Positions 1-11,579 of a stretch of DNA of 64,000 bases are shown piece by piece. Source of the DNA: Glandiceps talaboti (Eukaryota; Hemichordata; Enteropneusta; Spengelidae); contig NC_135569.1 of assembly GCF_964340395.1 (NCBI RefSeq), forward strand, positions 14,047,519 through 14,111,518, in the 5' to 3' direction. Position numbers and translations under genes: made by a program. The notes under the pieces are model-generated. The model made no database searches, was not told the origin of the DNA, and was given only the letters and a program-made list of their open reading frames with translations. Numbering within the stretch: position 1 is the stretch's first letter; every line of letters begins with the position of its first letter.

Positions 1-884
1 TTTACTTTTTTATTTTAAGTTGTACATTTCATGGGTCAATATCATGAAATGGACACATAAGCATTTATTTTCTCTCAATGTAAATTAGATTCAAATAATT
101 TCAAAAGCTGGTAAATTTTTTTTTTTTTTTTTTTGGGGGGGGGGGAGAATCATGCCATCTTTATAGTTTCTCTGATCTCTTGACTTTAATAATATCCTTC
201 CCTTCTACTGAACTTGTATGCAGAATAATAAAATTAATAAAAGGGTGAAGTCTTTTTTATTAGATGTAGATTTCATTGATGACTACTATGAAATGAACAA
301 TAGTAAAGTATAAATTTTCTCTTTTAGTTTATGTCTGGTTTTATGTCTTCCCTGTAAGTACACTGCATACTAAAGCTGAATACAGAATGCTAATGTAGAA
401 AACTGCAAAGGGATCTACTGAAGTGATAATATTATTTTTAGCCAGCAAAGTAAGTGGTAGCCGTCATGGTTGAGTATTGTGAAATGAACACTTAAGTGTT
501 TATTTTCTCTTTCAGTTTAACTTAAGTCAGGTTTCATTTCATAACTCTTAAGTATACTGCATACTAAAGCTATATACTATTAAATCTGAATACAAAATAC
601 TAATATAGCAAAACTGCAAAGGGATCTAGTGATTGGCAAATATATTGTTTATGGTTGCTAGAACTAGAAGCAAATGTGGTCAAAGTCCGTAGTAGACTGA
701 TCGAAAAGTCGCATTCATTTCCAATTTTACCTTTCAAAAGTAATATATTGCAATGTCCGATCTAATGATTATTTTTCACCGATTGTAAGTTGTACGTTTC
801 ATGAGTAAGTTTTGTGAAATGAACAAAAGGAGTATCAAACATCTCTTGTGATTTATGTTTGGTTCCATTTTGAAGTGACAGAAG
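1..884. repeat. Degenerate long repeats in AT-rich DNA
   Basis: Segments near 20-70, 285-420, 478-625 and 790-860 share GTGAAATGAACA, a CTGCATACTAAAGCTGAATA block and CTGCAAAGGGATCT, suggesting an old tandem duplication of roughly 190 bp. A T-run/G-run tract lies at 116-147. No coding signal is seen. Confidence 0.5.
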
Positions 885-1208
885 ACTAATTTTTACTAAT
901 TACCAGACTGGTACATTGTGTTCATGTACAGGAAGGAATTTTAGTCACTACTAATTTTTTTACTAATTTCCCAAACTGGCACATAGTGTTCATGATTTAG
1001 TCACTATTTATTTTTACTAATTACCAGACTGGTACATTGTGTTCATGTACAGGAAGGTATTTTAGTCACTACTTATTTTTACTAATTACCAGACTGGTAT
1101 ATTGTGTGCATGTACAAGTAGCCATATTTAGTCACTACTTATTTTTACTAATTACCAGACTCTGGTATATTGTGTTCATGTACAAGAAGCCATATTTAGT
1201 CACTACTT
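885..1208. repeat. Minisatellite, about 65-bp unit, 4-5 copies
   Basis: Units share TTTTTACTAATTACCAGACT, then GGTAYATTGTGTTCATGTAC and TTTAGTCACTACTTA. The second copy is internally deleted. Confidence 0.8.
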
Positions 1209-2034
1209 AATGTACGGCAAAATAAGCAAATACAAGTCTTTACCAAAACTTTCCAGGTTTACAATATTGCGTTCTAAACCAAGATTTAAAATATGCAGAC
1301 ATTATACACAATTTTAATCTTGAGTATCTATGGCAACTGAAACTTAAAGTTCAACATAAGTTTAACATATCTAATTTGCATATAAAGTCACTTCAGTGTA
1401 TAGCAACAATAGCTAATCCTGTTTGACAATACTAGCACACTAAATAGTATATGTTACATTTTGATGAATTGCCAATATCAATACTCCCTTGTCAGTAATC
1501 TGATTTCCAGACCTGATTTTTCCAGACTGATCAATATTTTGTGTTATATTTCACACCACTTAACACCGTGTTCTGTTGTTAAAACAATTGTGAATCGTGT
1601 CACGGAACTATTTTTTCTTTCAAATTTGTGTTTGATTATTTGGTGTGTTTTATATTCACATCGCCGTATTTTAAATACGTAATTCTGTTATCTATCAAAG
1701 TTGCGTGACAAGTAAGGTAAGACATATGTCGTGAAGTGACATAGAGTAAACAAATATGAGCCCCCTCTGCACCCATGTCATAAAGTGACAACATTTTAAA
1801 TTTTCCGTATGATATATAATTTATTTTTGAAATATGGTTCTCTTCCATAAATTGACACAATAATCAACCTACTGAGCAGATTTATTTTACGTATCACCTA
1901 AAAAAGTGTTGCATGTTGGCTGGTAGGACAAAAAATCTCAGTAACATTACTATTTTTCATTTCCTGGCTCAATATTTCTTACCAACATTGCTACATTTTA
2001 TGTGTAAAACTCATTTATCATAGATGATAGATGC
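1209..2034. other. Non-coding AT-rich stretch
   Basis: No exon, RNA gene or recognisable element is seen. Open frames here have no coding character. Confidence 0.6.
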
Positions 2035-2580
2035 CAAATTATTTGCAATGTAACAATCTACTAGGATAATGGCATGTCATGCATGGAAAATGTAGCAATC
2101 TTTGTCTAGCCAGACAATACAATGTAACAATAATGTTAGTGATATTTTTGTCTAGCCAGACAATACAATGTAGCAATGTTATTAAGATTTTTGTTGAGCC
2201 AGACAATGAAATGTAGCAATGTTAGTAAGGTATTTGTCTAGCCAGATGATAACATGTAGCAATATTATTGAGCCAGACAATAAAATGTATCAATGTTTGT
2301 AAGATATTTGTCTAGCCAGACAATAAAATGTAGCAATGTTTGTAAGATATTGGTGGAGCCAGACGATAAAATGTAGCAATGTTATTGAGCCAGACAATGA
2401 AATGTATCAATGTTTAGTAAGATTTTTGTCTAGCCAGACAATGAAATTTAGCAATGTTAGTAAGATTTTTGTTAAGCCAGACAATGAAATGTATCAATGT
2501 TAGTAAGATTTTTGTTAAGCCAGACAATGAAATGTATCAATGTTAGTAAGATTTTTGTCTAGCCAGACAATACTCTTCCA
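2035..2580. repeat. Minisatellite, about 42-bp unit, about 11 copies
   Basis: The unit contains TTTGTCTAGCCAGACAATGA followed by AATGTAGCAATGTTAGTAAGA. GTCTAGCCAGAC inside each unit is a short inverted repeat (GTCT/AGAC). Several units are truncated between AGCCAGACAAT and the next GTAGCAATG. Confidence 0.85.
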
Positions 2581-3561
2581 GGTCAAATGGGTTTCATTGT
2601 ATCAAGCTGTTCTATGCTTTCAAATTATTTCAATATTCGATAAAAAACTAATCAGATATTCCAATTATTAAAACTGTTGAAATCAATTCACCACAGATTA
2701 TGTGTGCAATTCTTTATCTGTTTGAAAATAAATGATTAATTAGTTTAAAAGGCAGGAAGTTCAAAGTTTACAAATCAGATATCTGGGTTGCCTAGGAACA
2801 GAAACAGCTACCAATAGTGTCAAAAGATAGCGGATTTGTAGGGGCCATTTTATTGGATGAACTTTGTGATGTGTGCGGACCTTTAAAATCAGGTTTTGTC
2901 ATATGCTAGTGATTGCATTGTTGTTTTTTCTGACGTCCCTGTATGCGTGGTTGAATTTCTGTCTGATGAACGATGGAACTGGAAGAGGTAATTGTTCTTG
3001 TTTGCTATTTTTGTTCAGATCGAGGGACTGAAACACATGGTGTACAGTGTTTCGACAGGAGTAGTTTGTATTTTCAAGTTTAGTATGCATTTTTAATCAG
3101 GGTAGTCATTTCACTGGTTTTAGAACCAAGGTAACACAAGCGTGATCAAGGTTGTTTCGAGGCAGTCATACTTTTCAATTTCATATTATTTCAGTCATGA
3201 TTTTAAGCAAGTAAGCAGTAAAGCTATCTGGAGAACTCCCGTTGATTTTCACTCACTGTATCTACCACAAATATTGAGTGTTTCCAACCATGTAAAATTC
3301 TAGAAAACCATGCAAATGTTGCCAGGGTTTCCCCTTTGTGTTTACTATATATGTTAGTTGTTAGGAAGTTTCCAGAGTGTGGAAAACACTAATTATCTCT
3401 ATAGTAGTAATGCAGGTTGTAAAATATTTCAAAATTATGACAAATTTTTAGCAAAATTTGTGCAATGTCTTTTTGTCTGTCTTGTCTGTCTAAATTCTGA
3501 TATTTTGCATACTATTCTTGTCAGAAGTTGGAAGGTACTCCCAGAATCAATGCAGAAATAG
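2581..3561. other. Non-coding stretch
   Basis: Contains one X-box-like motif (GTTGCCTAGGAAC, 2787-2799). Nothing else is identified. Confidence 0.55.
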
Positions 3562-3569
3562 TCAGAAAC

Positions 3570-3765
3570 ATAGCCTGCCTATATCGGTAGACTAGTTTTG
3601 AAGGACTAACGCCACTACACCGTTTCACCTATCCTAACTGCCATTTTGAATTGTTTGAATTTTCGCTTGGAGGACAAGTGAAAAGTCAAAAAATCCAAAT
3701 GTCAGTTTGGATAGCTGAAATAGTGTAGTAGTAGCGTTAGTCCTTCAAGACTACAGGTAGGCTAT
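3570..3765. mobile_element. Fold-back MITE with 7-8 bp target duplication
   Basis: Almost the whole element is an inverted repeat. The left arm starts ATAGCCTGCCTATA and includes GAAGGACTAACGCCACTACA. The right arm carries TGTAGTAGTAGCGTTAGTCC and ends GGTAGGCTAT. TCAGAAAC at 3562-3569 recurs at 3765-3772, a 7-8 bp target duplication as in hAT-type insertion. A related copy is at 29002-29166. Non-autonomous, with no coding capacity. Confidence 0.8.
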
Positions 3766-3772
3766 CAGAAAC

Positions 3773-5329
3773 TCAGTGAGGCATATAAAATGTAGGTTGA
3801 TTGATGAGATAATTGGCAAAGTAAACATTCATTGTTGAAACTGCTACATACTGCCCTCTGGTTGTGCATTGTGTACAGTATAGGTAGAGTTCTACCCACC
3901 TTTCTTACTACTACTATTTTTTTGATGTTTCGAATTTTTTTTTTTTTGAAAAGAATCAGGATTTTTTTTTGAATCAACATAGTAATATTTTATCTTTGAA
4001 TTGACTTGGTGTCGTGACTCATCAGCAATAAGGAAATATTTCAAAAAATTCAGATTTTTGAATTCATAGTATTGAAATTTCAACTTAGTTACACATTAAT
4101 CTCACAGTCAAAACTAAGGAATGAGAGAACAGTAGATTTGATTAAGACATTAATGTGATAACATTCAGTATGATTAATGTGTCAAAAAAAAAAATTAAAA
4201 AAAAAATTGTATTTTTGGAAAGATTAGCAACTTTGTTGATGTTAGAAAATCTCAGAGAACTAGCCTATGCAGAAATTTTTGTAAATTCTATGTACCAAAC
4301 CTTTTCCATATAAAGTTCAGTGTACAGATGGCATGATCCCCCCCCCCCCAATATCATTCCAGATTTCAGAATGTATTATATTGAAATTTGACAGAAACTT
4401 CTTATTTCCTTCTGTTCAAATTATTTTGTGATTAGGTGGGAATACAGAGACAAGACTATACAAGAAAGAAAATATTCATGCTTTTTAAAAAAAAATGTTG
4501 AGATTTTATGATTCAAAAATGAAATATGAACAAAAATTGAAACCACAAAAAATAGGGGACTTGACATAAGATATTACCATGCTGTTCGTACGAAAATTTA
4601 GAAAACAAATTACTGTATTGTAAGTTCTTCTACTGTGTTACTGTGTAAAGATTGCAGTAATGAAATAGTAGTACCCATATTTTCATACAAATTGATTTTG
4701 TATAACTTTAAAACTCTCTGTCTGCAAGAATGCATAACATTTTCTTCCCATACTGTGTAGAGTTTATTGTCAATGATCAACCAATGACAAGCCATACCCA
4801 TGCCAACTGTTACTATAGTGACAAAGCATCTTAGCAACCAAACAAATCAGCCATATTGGATTTTAAATTAAAATCTAATGCCACTATATTGGAAGAATTT
4901 GATTCACAACTTTTTTTTTTTAAATATCAAGGTGAAAAAACTCAAAAAAAAGTTTGATTGAAGTAACATGTCGACAATTTTCAGAAAAGTAGCTCTATAT
5001 ACTCTGCAACAAAAGAGAAAATTTAACAAAAGTTTCTAGAATGAAAGCAGGAGGTGGGAAGTGCCGGATTAATTGTTCCCTGAGGTGTAATAAAACACAG
5101 GATTTAAACTCATTCAGGTACATTGTATGTAGACAATGCAAACATGTAGACCCTAGTCGTTCTTTGTTACTGTGTATCTGCAATGAACCGTGGTACGAGG
5201 ACAATAAAACAGTCAATGTATGAAGTCTTAAAACAAGTTCACGGTAACCTATGATACTGCTGAAAAATTTAGAAATTAACTCGTCACTTTCAACCATAAA
5301 AAATCAAATTTCCCCTTTCATTCTTTCCC
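3773..5329. other. Non-coding AT-rich stretch with homopolymer runs
   Basis: A- and T-runs (about 3938-3972 and 4185-4208) and a C-run at 4339-4349. A degenerate X-box-like motif (GTTACTATAGTGAC) is at 4809-4822. Open frames on both strands at 4995-5297 are not convincing exons. Confidence 0.5.
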
Positions 5330-5763
5330 TTAAAGGGGTTTAAGCTGAGTTCGAATGTTTCTAAGGTCAATTTTGCTGCATATCATCAAATAGTGTTCTA
5401 GTCTACTTCAAACTGACGCATACACTGTAGCAGAACTCAAACCTAGTATTGGCTGGTTAGAGCACTCTGACTAGTGTTTAGGGGACGTGCGTTCAATTCC
5501 TACACGTGTCACTTTTCTTTCCTCATTTATAACAAATCCTAGTATTAAGGCATAAAATCTGAATGATTCGATGACATAATATATGTATACTAAAAAAAAA
5601 ATTAACCTGCTAATTAATTATGCTAATAATGCCAGCAGACAAACTTTAATGTTATTGAAGATCTGCATCCATATTGATAGATTTTTACCAGAAAGTTACA
5701 ATTTTTTTTCAGAAATATTTAAAAAGAGTGAAAAGCGTACAAACTCAGCTTGTGCCACTTTAA
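5330..5763. mobile_element. TTAA-type MITE (copy 1), interrupted by a tRNA-derived insertion
   Basis: The left end TTAAAGGGGTTTAAGCTGAG and the inverse of the right end (TTAAAGTGGCACAAGCTGAG) are terminal inverted repeats, each beginning at TTAA, the target of piggyBac-like elements. Internal sequence matches copy 2 at 8631-8994 (ACTCAAACYTRGTATT, GATGACATAAT, AAAATGCCAG-type blocks). No transposase is present. Confidence 0.7.
5451..5537 (+). mobile_element. tRNA-derived retroposed insertion (87 bp)
   Basis: GGCTGGTTAGAGCACT resembles a tRNA D-arm/A-box, and GCGTTCAATTCCTAC a T-arm/B-box. The piece is flanked by a perfect 9-bp target duplication, CCTAGTATT (5442-5450 and 5538-5546). The equivalent site in the other MITE copy is uninterrupted, which proves it is an insertion. 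The 5' end begins in the D-arm, consistent with a 5'-truncated tRNA pseudogene or short SINE. Confidence 0.75.
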
Positions 5764-6063
5764 ACATCATCGTAAACCACAGCCTCTTTTACGACACTGT
5801 CCAAAAGTGCGCCGCCAATAGGTCTGTTATTTTGCAGTGTCGCAGAAGAAATAATGGCTCTGGTTTGTGAGAATGCACTTTAAAGTTATGTCTGATCTAC
5901 TTTCGGTTTAGAACCTTGGTAAGAAATGAGAAATGCATCCGAATTTAAATATTTCAGCAATATATGGAAAATAATCCATTCAGAAAACTTAAAGACATGT
6001 GGTAGATTTGATCTGATTACACAATTTATTCAAAAAAAAGAGGAAAACTCATACTAGACAAAT

Positions 6064-7190
6064 TGATTATTTTTTGATTTTGAGAATGCATGAAACATGA
6101 AGGTTTTTGTCTAGAACAAATACATGAATACAAAGTCTGTAAAAGTTACGATAGCAAAGAACGTTAGAATGAATAGAGGTATAGAAGGATGGAATACACT
6201 GTACTCTAAATCTGGAAATTTTCACTAAAGACTTATTGTCTCTGTTTTGCTGGACAATTGAGTAGGTTTTGAGTAGATTTTCAGTATTTTGGGGTTGGAT
6301 TTGAGAATACACGATGGTTTTAGTCTTGAACAAATACACAGCCTGTAAAACTAAAAGTTACAATATCAAGAAACCCTAAATTCCTGTGAGCCAAGCAAAC
6401 ATGAACACATAGTTGTTAAAAGTCACTATAATAGGAACCCTAAATAAGAATATTGGTGTAGAGTGGCATACACATTATTTTGGGTTTGGATTGTAAGAAT
6501 ATGTGATAGTTTTTTAGTCAAAAACAAATATATAGTCTGTAAAAGTTACACTAGTAAGAAACTTAAATTCTTATTAGCCAAGCAAATATAATATGGATAG
6601 AGGTTTAGAACGGCACACACACTATTTTGCGGTTGTGATTTTAAGAATGTCATTGTGTACAGGATTTGGTCTAGAAGTAGAACAAATACACTCTGCAAAA
6701 GTTACAAAAACTTGAAAAAGTAAGAAACTTTAAATTCCTGTGAGCCAAGCAAATATAAGCATGTAGTTCTTAAAAGTTACTATGAGCAGGAACCAGTGTG
6801 CCCTCTAATGATAGCCAAATTTTGTTGTGAGTCGAAATGGGAAAATTGGGATTTCTTGTGAGTCACTACATAGTAAGAGATAGGGGAACATCAAATTTTT
6901 GGTGCATCACTAGAAATTTTGTGCATCAGCGGCACATCAAAATGGCTTAGAGGGCACACTCACCACATAGTAAGAGATAGGGGAACACCAAATTTTTGTG
7001 CATCACTAGAAATTGTGTGCATCAGCGGTACGTCAAATTGGCTTAGAGGACACACTCAGGGCAGGGGCCCTAACTAAGAATAGTTGTGTAGAATGGCATG
7101 CTCTTTATTTTGGGGTTGTGATTTTGAAAATGTGGGAAGGATTTAGTCAAGAACAAATACACAGTCTGTAAAAGTTACAAAAGCAAAAAA
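6064..7190. repeat. Five degenerate copies of a 120-200 bp repeat, plus a 100-bp duplication
   Basis: Copies near 6064, 6285, 6478, 6628 and 7105 share TTTTGGGGTTGGATTTGAGA-like starts, AGTCWAGAACAAATACA, CAGTCTGTAAAAGTTACA and often AAATTCCTGTGAGCCAAGCA. A separate tandem pair is at 6861-6963 and 6965-7058 (AGTAAGAGATAGGGGAACA and GCATCAGCGG blocks). Non-coding. Confidence 0.75.
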
Positions 7191-8630
7191 AGAAAAAAAG
7201 AAAAGAAAAAGATCCAAACAAACAATGTATTGAGAACAAACACTTCTGGTCGGACAATTGTTGACAGCGTCTCTAAATCCCTTCTATTGGGAAGTCCTTG
7301 GTTTGGTCATTCAAGTCTTTCCTAAGTATGTGTAAAAACACACAGTGGGTACTATTATTTTAGACAGGCACGCATGCCTGCACATTCACAGTTAAAAATG
7401 AAACGATGGGACTTTGTTGTCAGGATCCCTCAGGTCTTCACTTTAGTAGTTAGTACACTGTATTACTGAAAAATAATGAAACACATGAAACGACCACTTC
7501 AAAATTGTAGTTTTCTTTCCATAGGGATTTGTCGCTTTTTGTAAAATACAACCCCATAGTTAGGTAGCATTGAACCCATTAAATTGCAACCAGTACACAG
7601 TGCACAGTTACATACAAATTTAGCCAATTATCCCGACAAAACATTCAGTATTGCATAGCTATGCTGTATAAAATGACCGTTACCATTACAAAGTACATTG
7701 TTTGAAATCCCTCCCAACGTGTTCATACATGATTTTTAGTTTGGAGACTGACGTCGATGAGATTGTACAAACTTGGCAGTATCTCCTTAATTCAGGCTTT
7801 GTTGGGTCAAATGCAATACAAGTTCTCAAACGGAGATGAATAGAGAGATTTATAACTGTCTTCAGGAAAAAAGTTAGCATCATGCTGTGCTATATAAGAA
7901 ATTTAATTCTCCGGTCTGTGAGTAAAGAATGCAAGCCCAGACTTGTCCTTAATATGTGTGTGTGACTACCAATGTACCATAGTAGGGGTTCATTATTAAA
8001 TATTGCCAAAACAGCTCCCCCTTTTGAATCATGTAAATCATATTTGCCCAGACTCCAAAAGACCAATAGTGTATTTGGTTTTGTCATCTGCTGTGACGTA
8101 CTATGAATTTTGATGGTACAGTCAAACTGTGAATGTAATACTAGGCACAATAGTGGTTTAAGTCATAAATCTTTACTTCGTACAAATCGGTATTGTTGTT
8201 TTTCCTTTTGTTGTTTTTTTATTGTTGCACACTAAGGGTCGCAAAGGGGTGAACAAACAAAAGAACATCCAATATTAACAAATCTGTGAGGACGTAGTGC
8301 GTGTGTGTGTGTGTGTGTTGATACATGTATGTATAGTTAGGAGGTGAATTATCCTACCCTACCATAGCAACAGTAACTACAACGAAAACTGCACTGTACA
8401 AATCATTGGGTAATCTAAATAGGTATGTATAATCGGTGTCAAATTTTGCAACATTATGTAATTTATTTGTGATGCTAGCATTCAGTGATTTTAACAGCGA
8501 TGTGGGAAACAGATTTAAACTTATAACTATGTGTTACTCTTAGAGTTGGTTAGAAGAAAGGAAATGAGATAGTAGAGTGTTTGTGATTGCATACAAAATG
8601 TAGACGCAAGATCGCCCTAAAAATATACTC
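7191..8630. other. Non-coding stretch
   Basis: A (GT)n microsatellite is at about 8300-8318, and an X-box-like half motif (CTACCATAGCAAC) at 8359-8371. No exon is supported. Confidence 0.5.
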
Positions 8631-8994
8631 GTAAAGGGGCACAAGCTGAGTTTTATATTTTTGGGAATGCAATTTTTTTTAGCATATTAACAGGTACTTG
8701 CAGTATTCTACTTACTGATGTATACTTAACCATTACTTGCAATTAACTGAACTCAAACTTGGTATTAGGATATAAGTTATTAAAAATCCGATGACATAAT
8801 TTATGTATCAAAAAATGTACAGGGACTCCCTACTATGCAATCAACAGTTCTAAAAATGCCAGACGACAATGGTAATGTCATAGAAAGTATGCATTGACAT
8901 TAACATTATGCTAGAATAATTTGAATGAATTTTTCCTTTAGTATTTTCACTTGAGTAAAAACTTATAAACTTGATGAAGCATGTGCCACTTCAA
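8631..8994. mobile_element. TTAA-type MITE (copy 2)
   Basis: The left end GTAAAGGGGCACAAGCTGAG and right end GCATGTGCCACTTCAA are decayed inverted repeats of the same family as 5330-5763. The interior is colinear with copy 1 but lacks the tRNA-derived insertion, giving the empty-site control. Confidence 0.65.
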
Positions 8995-9082
8995 ATGAAC
9001 TCACCTGGTTATAATAACCAGTAAGGGACTCAGCTCTTGCCTGGTTATTATTAAATTTGAATAAAATTTATCGGTCATACAG

Positions 9083-9426
9083 TTGTGATGGTCGAATGGT
9101 TAGACTGAGAGTGATCAGCCTGAATCTGCAGGTTGCAGGTTTGAGCCCTACTGCTCCAGACTTTCTGAGTGGCTGAAATCCTTAGGCAAGATTTGAACCA
9201 CGATTGTGCCTTAGTCAACGCAACTGTATAATTTTGGGACCTGGTAGGATAGAGGTTGCAATGTGAATGCTTTTATGATATGCACTTGTTGAGGCTGCGG
9301 AGGATCTAGGAAAGACAGTGGACCATAGTGCCATGCAGGTCTTTGCCAGGCTGTAAAGTGCTTTGAGCACAGTGTAGGAAAGTTAGTAAAAATCTAACAT
9401 TATTATTATTAATATTACAGTACTAT
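9083..9426 (+). mobile_element. tRNA-derived SINE with (ATT)n tail
   Basis: The tRNA-like head has an A-box (TGGTCGAATGGTTAG) and a B-box region (GGTTTGAGCCC) about 40 bp apart. The body includes GGGACCTGGTAGGATAGAGG and a conserved tail GTAAAGTGCTTTGAGCAC, then ends in ATT repeats. This tail type is shared by many SINEs and their partner LINEs in marine animals. Pol III-transcribed, LINE-dependent; no coding capacity. Confidence 0.82.
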
Positions 9427-9894
9427 TATTTATTTAAAAATTTTGGAGTATGATTTTCATTTCATCTGAGGGTGATCAAAATTACAATATTGAAGGCTTG
9501 ACAGTTGGAGACCAAGAATTGAAAATTTTGTGTCTTCAAGACTCTTGTAACTTTTTTGATAACATCTGTGCATATGATGAAGTGATTTAAAGTACTGTAT
9601 TCATTTTAATTTTATCAGGAAATGAAAAAAGAACTTGGCATCCTTCTTACTTCGTTCAGGGAGAACTCTTATTAATGAGATATGGTGTAGTATTTTCTAC
9701 CTAGTTTGTGTAAACTCCTTTTATCGCTTGTTGCAAACAAATCATTACTAGTAACAGGAGCACTGACAACAATCTTTCAGTTTATAATCGTACAAAAAAC
9801 CTTTAAATGTTGAAATAAATTGAGAAGACGCTACTTTATTAGATTTCCCATGATGATGATTATGTCACGAATGTCTCCAAACCAGCATCACCAT
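9427..9894. other. Non-coding stretch
   Basis: Nothing recognised. Confidence 0.5.
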
Positions 9895-10130
9895 CGTAAA
9901 TTAAATTGCGTCTGACAATTTAAATGTCCGATAAACTTATGGCAGCCATCCACAATGACATCCCAGTTTAAATGTCTGGCAAACACAGAGCGGTGTCAGT
10001 TCACAATCACAGTACAATTTAAATGTCCGATAAACACATGGCATCCATCCATCCACCCACTCACAATCACATCATAGTTTAAATGTTCCTGCAAACACAC
10101 AGTGGTGTCACTCAGTCCATAATCGCACAC
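9895..10130. repeat. Short tandem duplication, about 115-bp unit
   Basis: CAATTTAAATGTCCGATAAAC, GGCAKCCATCC and GTTTAAATGTYC blocks recur twice, with CACAGAGCGGTGTCA and CACAGTGGTGTCA. Confidence 0.7.
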
Positions 10131-10788
10131 ACCATCTTTGGCAACTGGCCACAACATACTTATATCATTCAAACTTACCAGATACACACATCACAACTAT
10201 GCAAATGAAAGAAAAAAATTCTGATGAAAAGATTTTTCTCTGTTCTCTTAAGTTTACCTTTGCCTTTGTCAGTACAAAAAAACAGCAAGTCATATTTCTG
10301 TCCCTAGAAAAAAGAATCAACAGAGAAGCCAGGAACAATTATCGCTTGGTTTTATTGTCATCAAAGCTTGTCAGCCCTAGGGTATATATATGATATAAAG
10401 AGAGCTCTTAATACGATTGTTTGATTTGGAGAATAAATAAAACGTAGTTTGTGATCAGGGTGAACCGTTTCTAGTCAGAGAGTATGTCTTCTCATGATTG
10501 AAAATTGAAAATGCAAACATTGTGAGGTGTTCTTTTGATAGACTTGTCCTCAAAGAAGTATGTAGTGATTTAGTGTGAAGTGTGCTAAAAAGTAGGGAGG
10601 AGGGGGAACTAGAATGTACGCTTCAGGCTTTCTGGTGTGGGCAGCCTCAGGGTATAAAGAGCTTGTGGTGGATTTCAGAGTCCAGGTAGAAGAGATGTGA
10701 AAATTGTTCACACACTTTTCGGTTCATTTGTGTTTTTGACTTATATACCTTACTCTAATTAGGATATACCAACTGAAAAGTTCAAATT

Positions 10789-10922
<134 letters not shown>

Positions 10923-11296
10923 TTTGAAGTTTGTACTAGTAAAAGTTTGCCAGAGATTAAGTCTATGTGATGAAACGTTATTTCACTAGCACCACCAGAC
11001 AGAGAATGTACAAGTTATGATTATTTGTTGATATATGGTAATTTACCAGAAAGTAGTTGAAGAGGTTGAAGTTATGTAAATCATTCCCAAAAAAATTGAT
11101 CCAGTTCAGCAGAAATGAGGGTTGTAAATTTAAAAAAAGAAAGGAAAAAAAAATACTTCATAGCGTCAAATTTACAAAATTATTTTATTGTAATATTGAG
11201 GCACAAATTTAGGTACATGTAGCTGTTCTTGTTACATGTAATACTCAAATCTGAGTCATCATATTGAAGACTTGTCAGACGTCGTCCTTCATAAAA

Positions 11297-11579
11297 CAGG
11301 ACTCAAAATTAACAGTACTCCCATGCCCACAGACTACCAATTCTTGCCATGGGACTACCAGAATTTGAAGCTAGTAGCCTGCTTAGGCTACCATTGATTA
11401 AAAAATTTACAGACATGAAAGTATTTTAATAACAAACGTATTTCCAATAAAGGAACTCTATTTTCAGTTCAGAAATATGGGAGTCAGGACTATTGGTCAC
11501 CATCCTTGGGCTACCACTTTCTGAAATTAGTATAGCCCACTGAACTACCATTTGGAAAAAAGTTCATTTTGAGCTCTGG
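11297..11579. mobile_element. hAT-like MITE, copy 1
   Basis: Starts CAGGACTCAAAATTAAC and ends GTTCATTTTGAGCTCTG, imperfect terminal inverted repeats. The interior (CCATGCCCACAGACTACCAA, GACATGAAAGTATTTTAATA) is colinear with the copy at 13447. No transposase and no clear target duplication. Confidence 0.65.

Noticed and set aside
4995-5297. 100-codon minus frame and a 60-codon plus frame with several cysteines
   Set aside because: They overlap each other on opposite strands, with no recognisable domain and no convincing splice borders.
5449-5521. Functional tRNA gene
   Set aside because: Lacks the 5' acceptor and D-stem half, has a mismatched T-stem, and is flanked by a target duplication, so it is a retroposed fragment.
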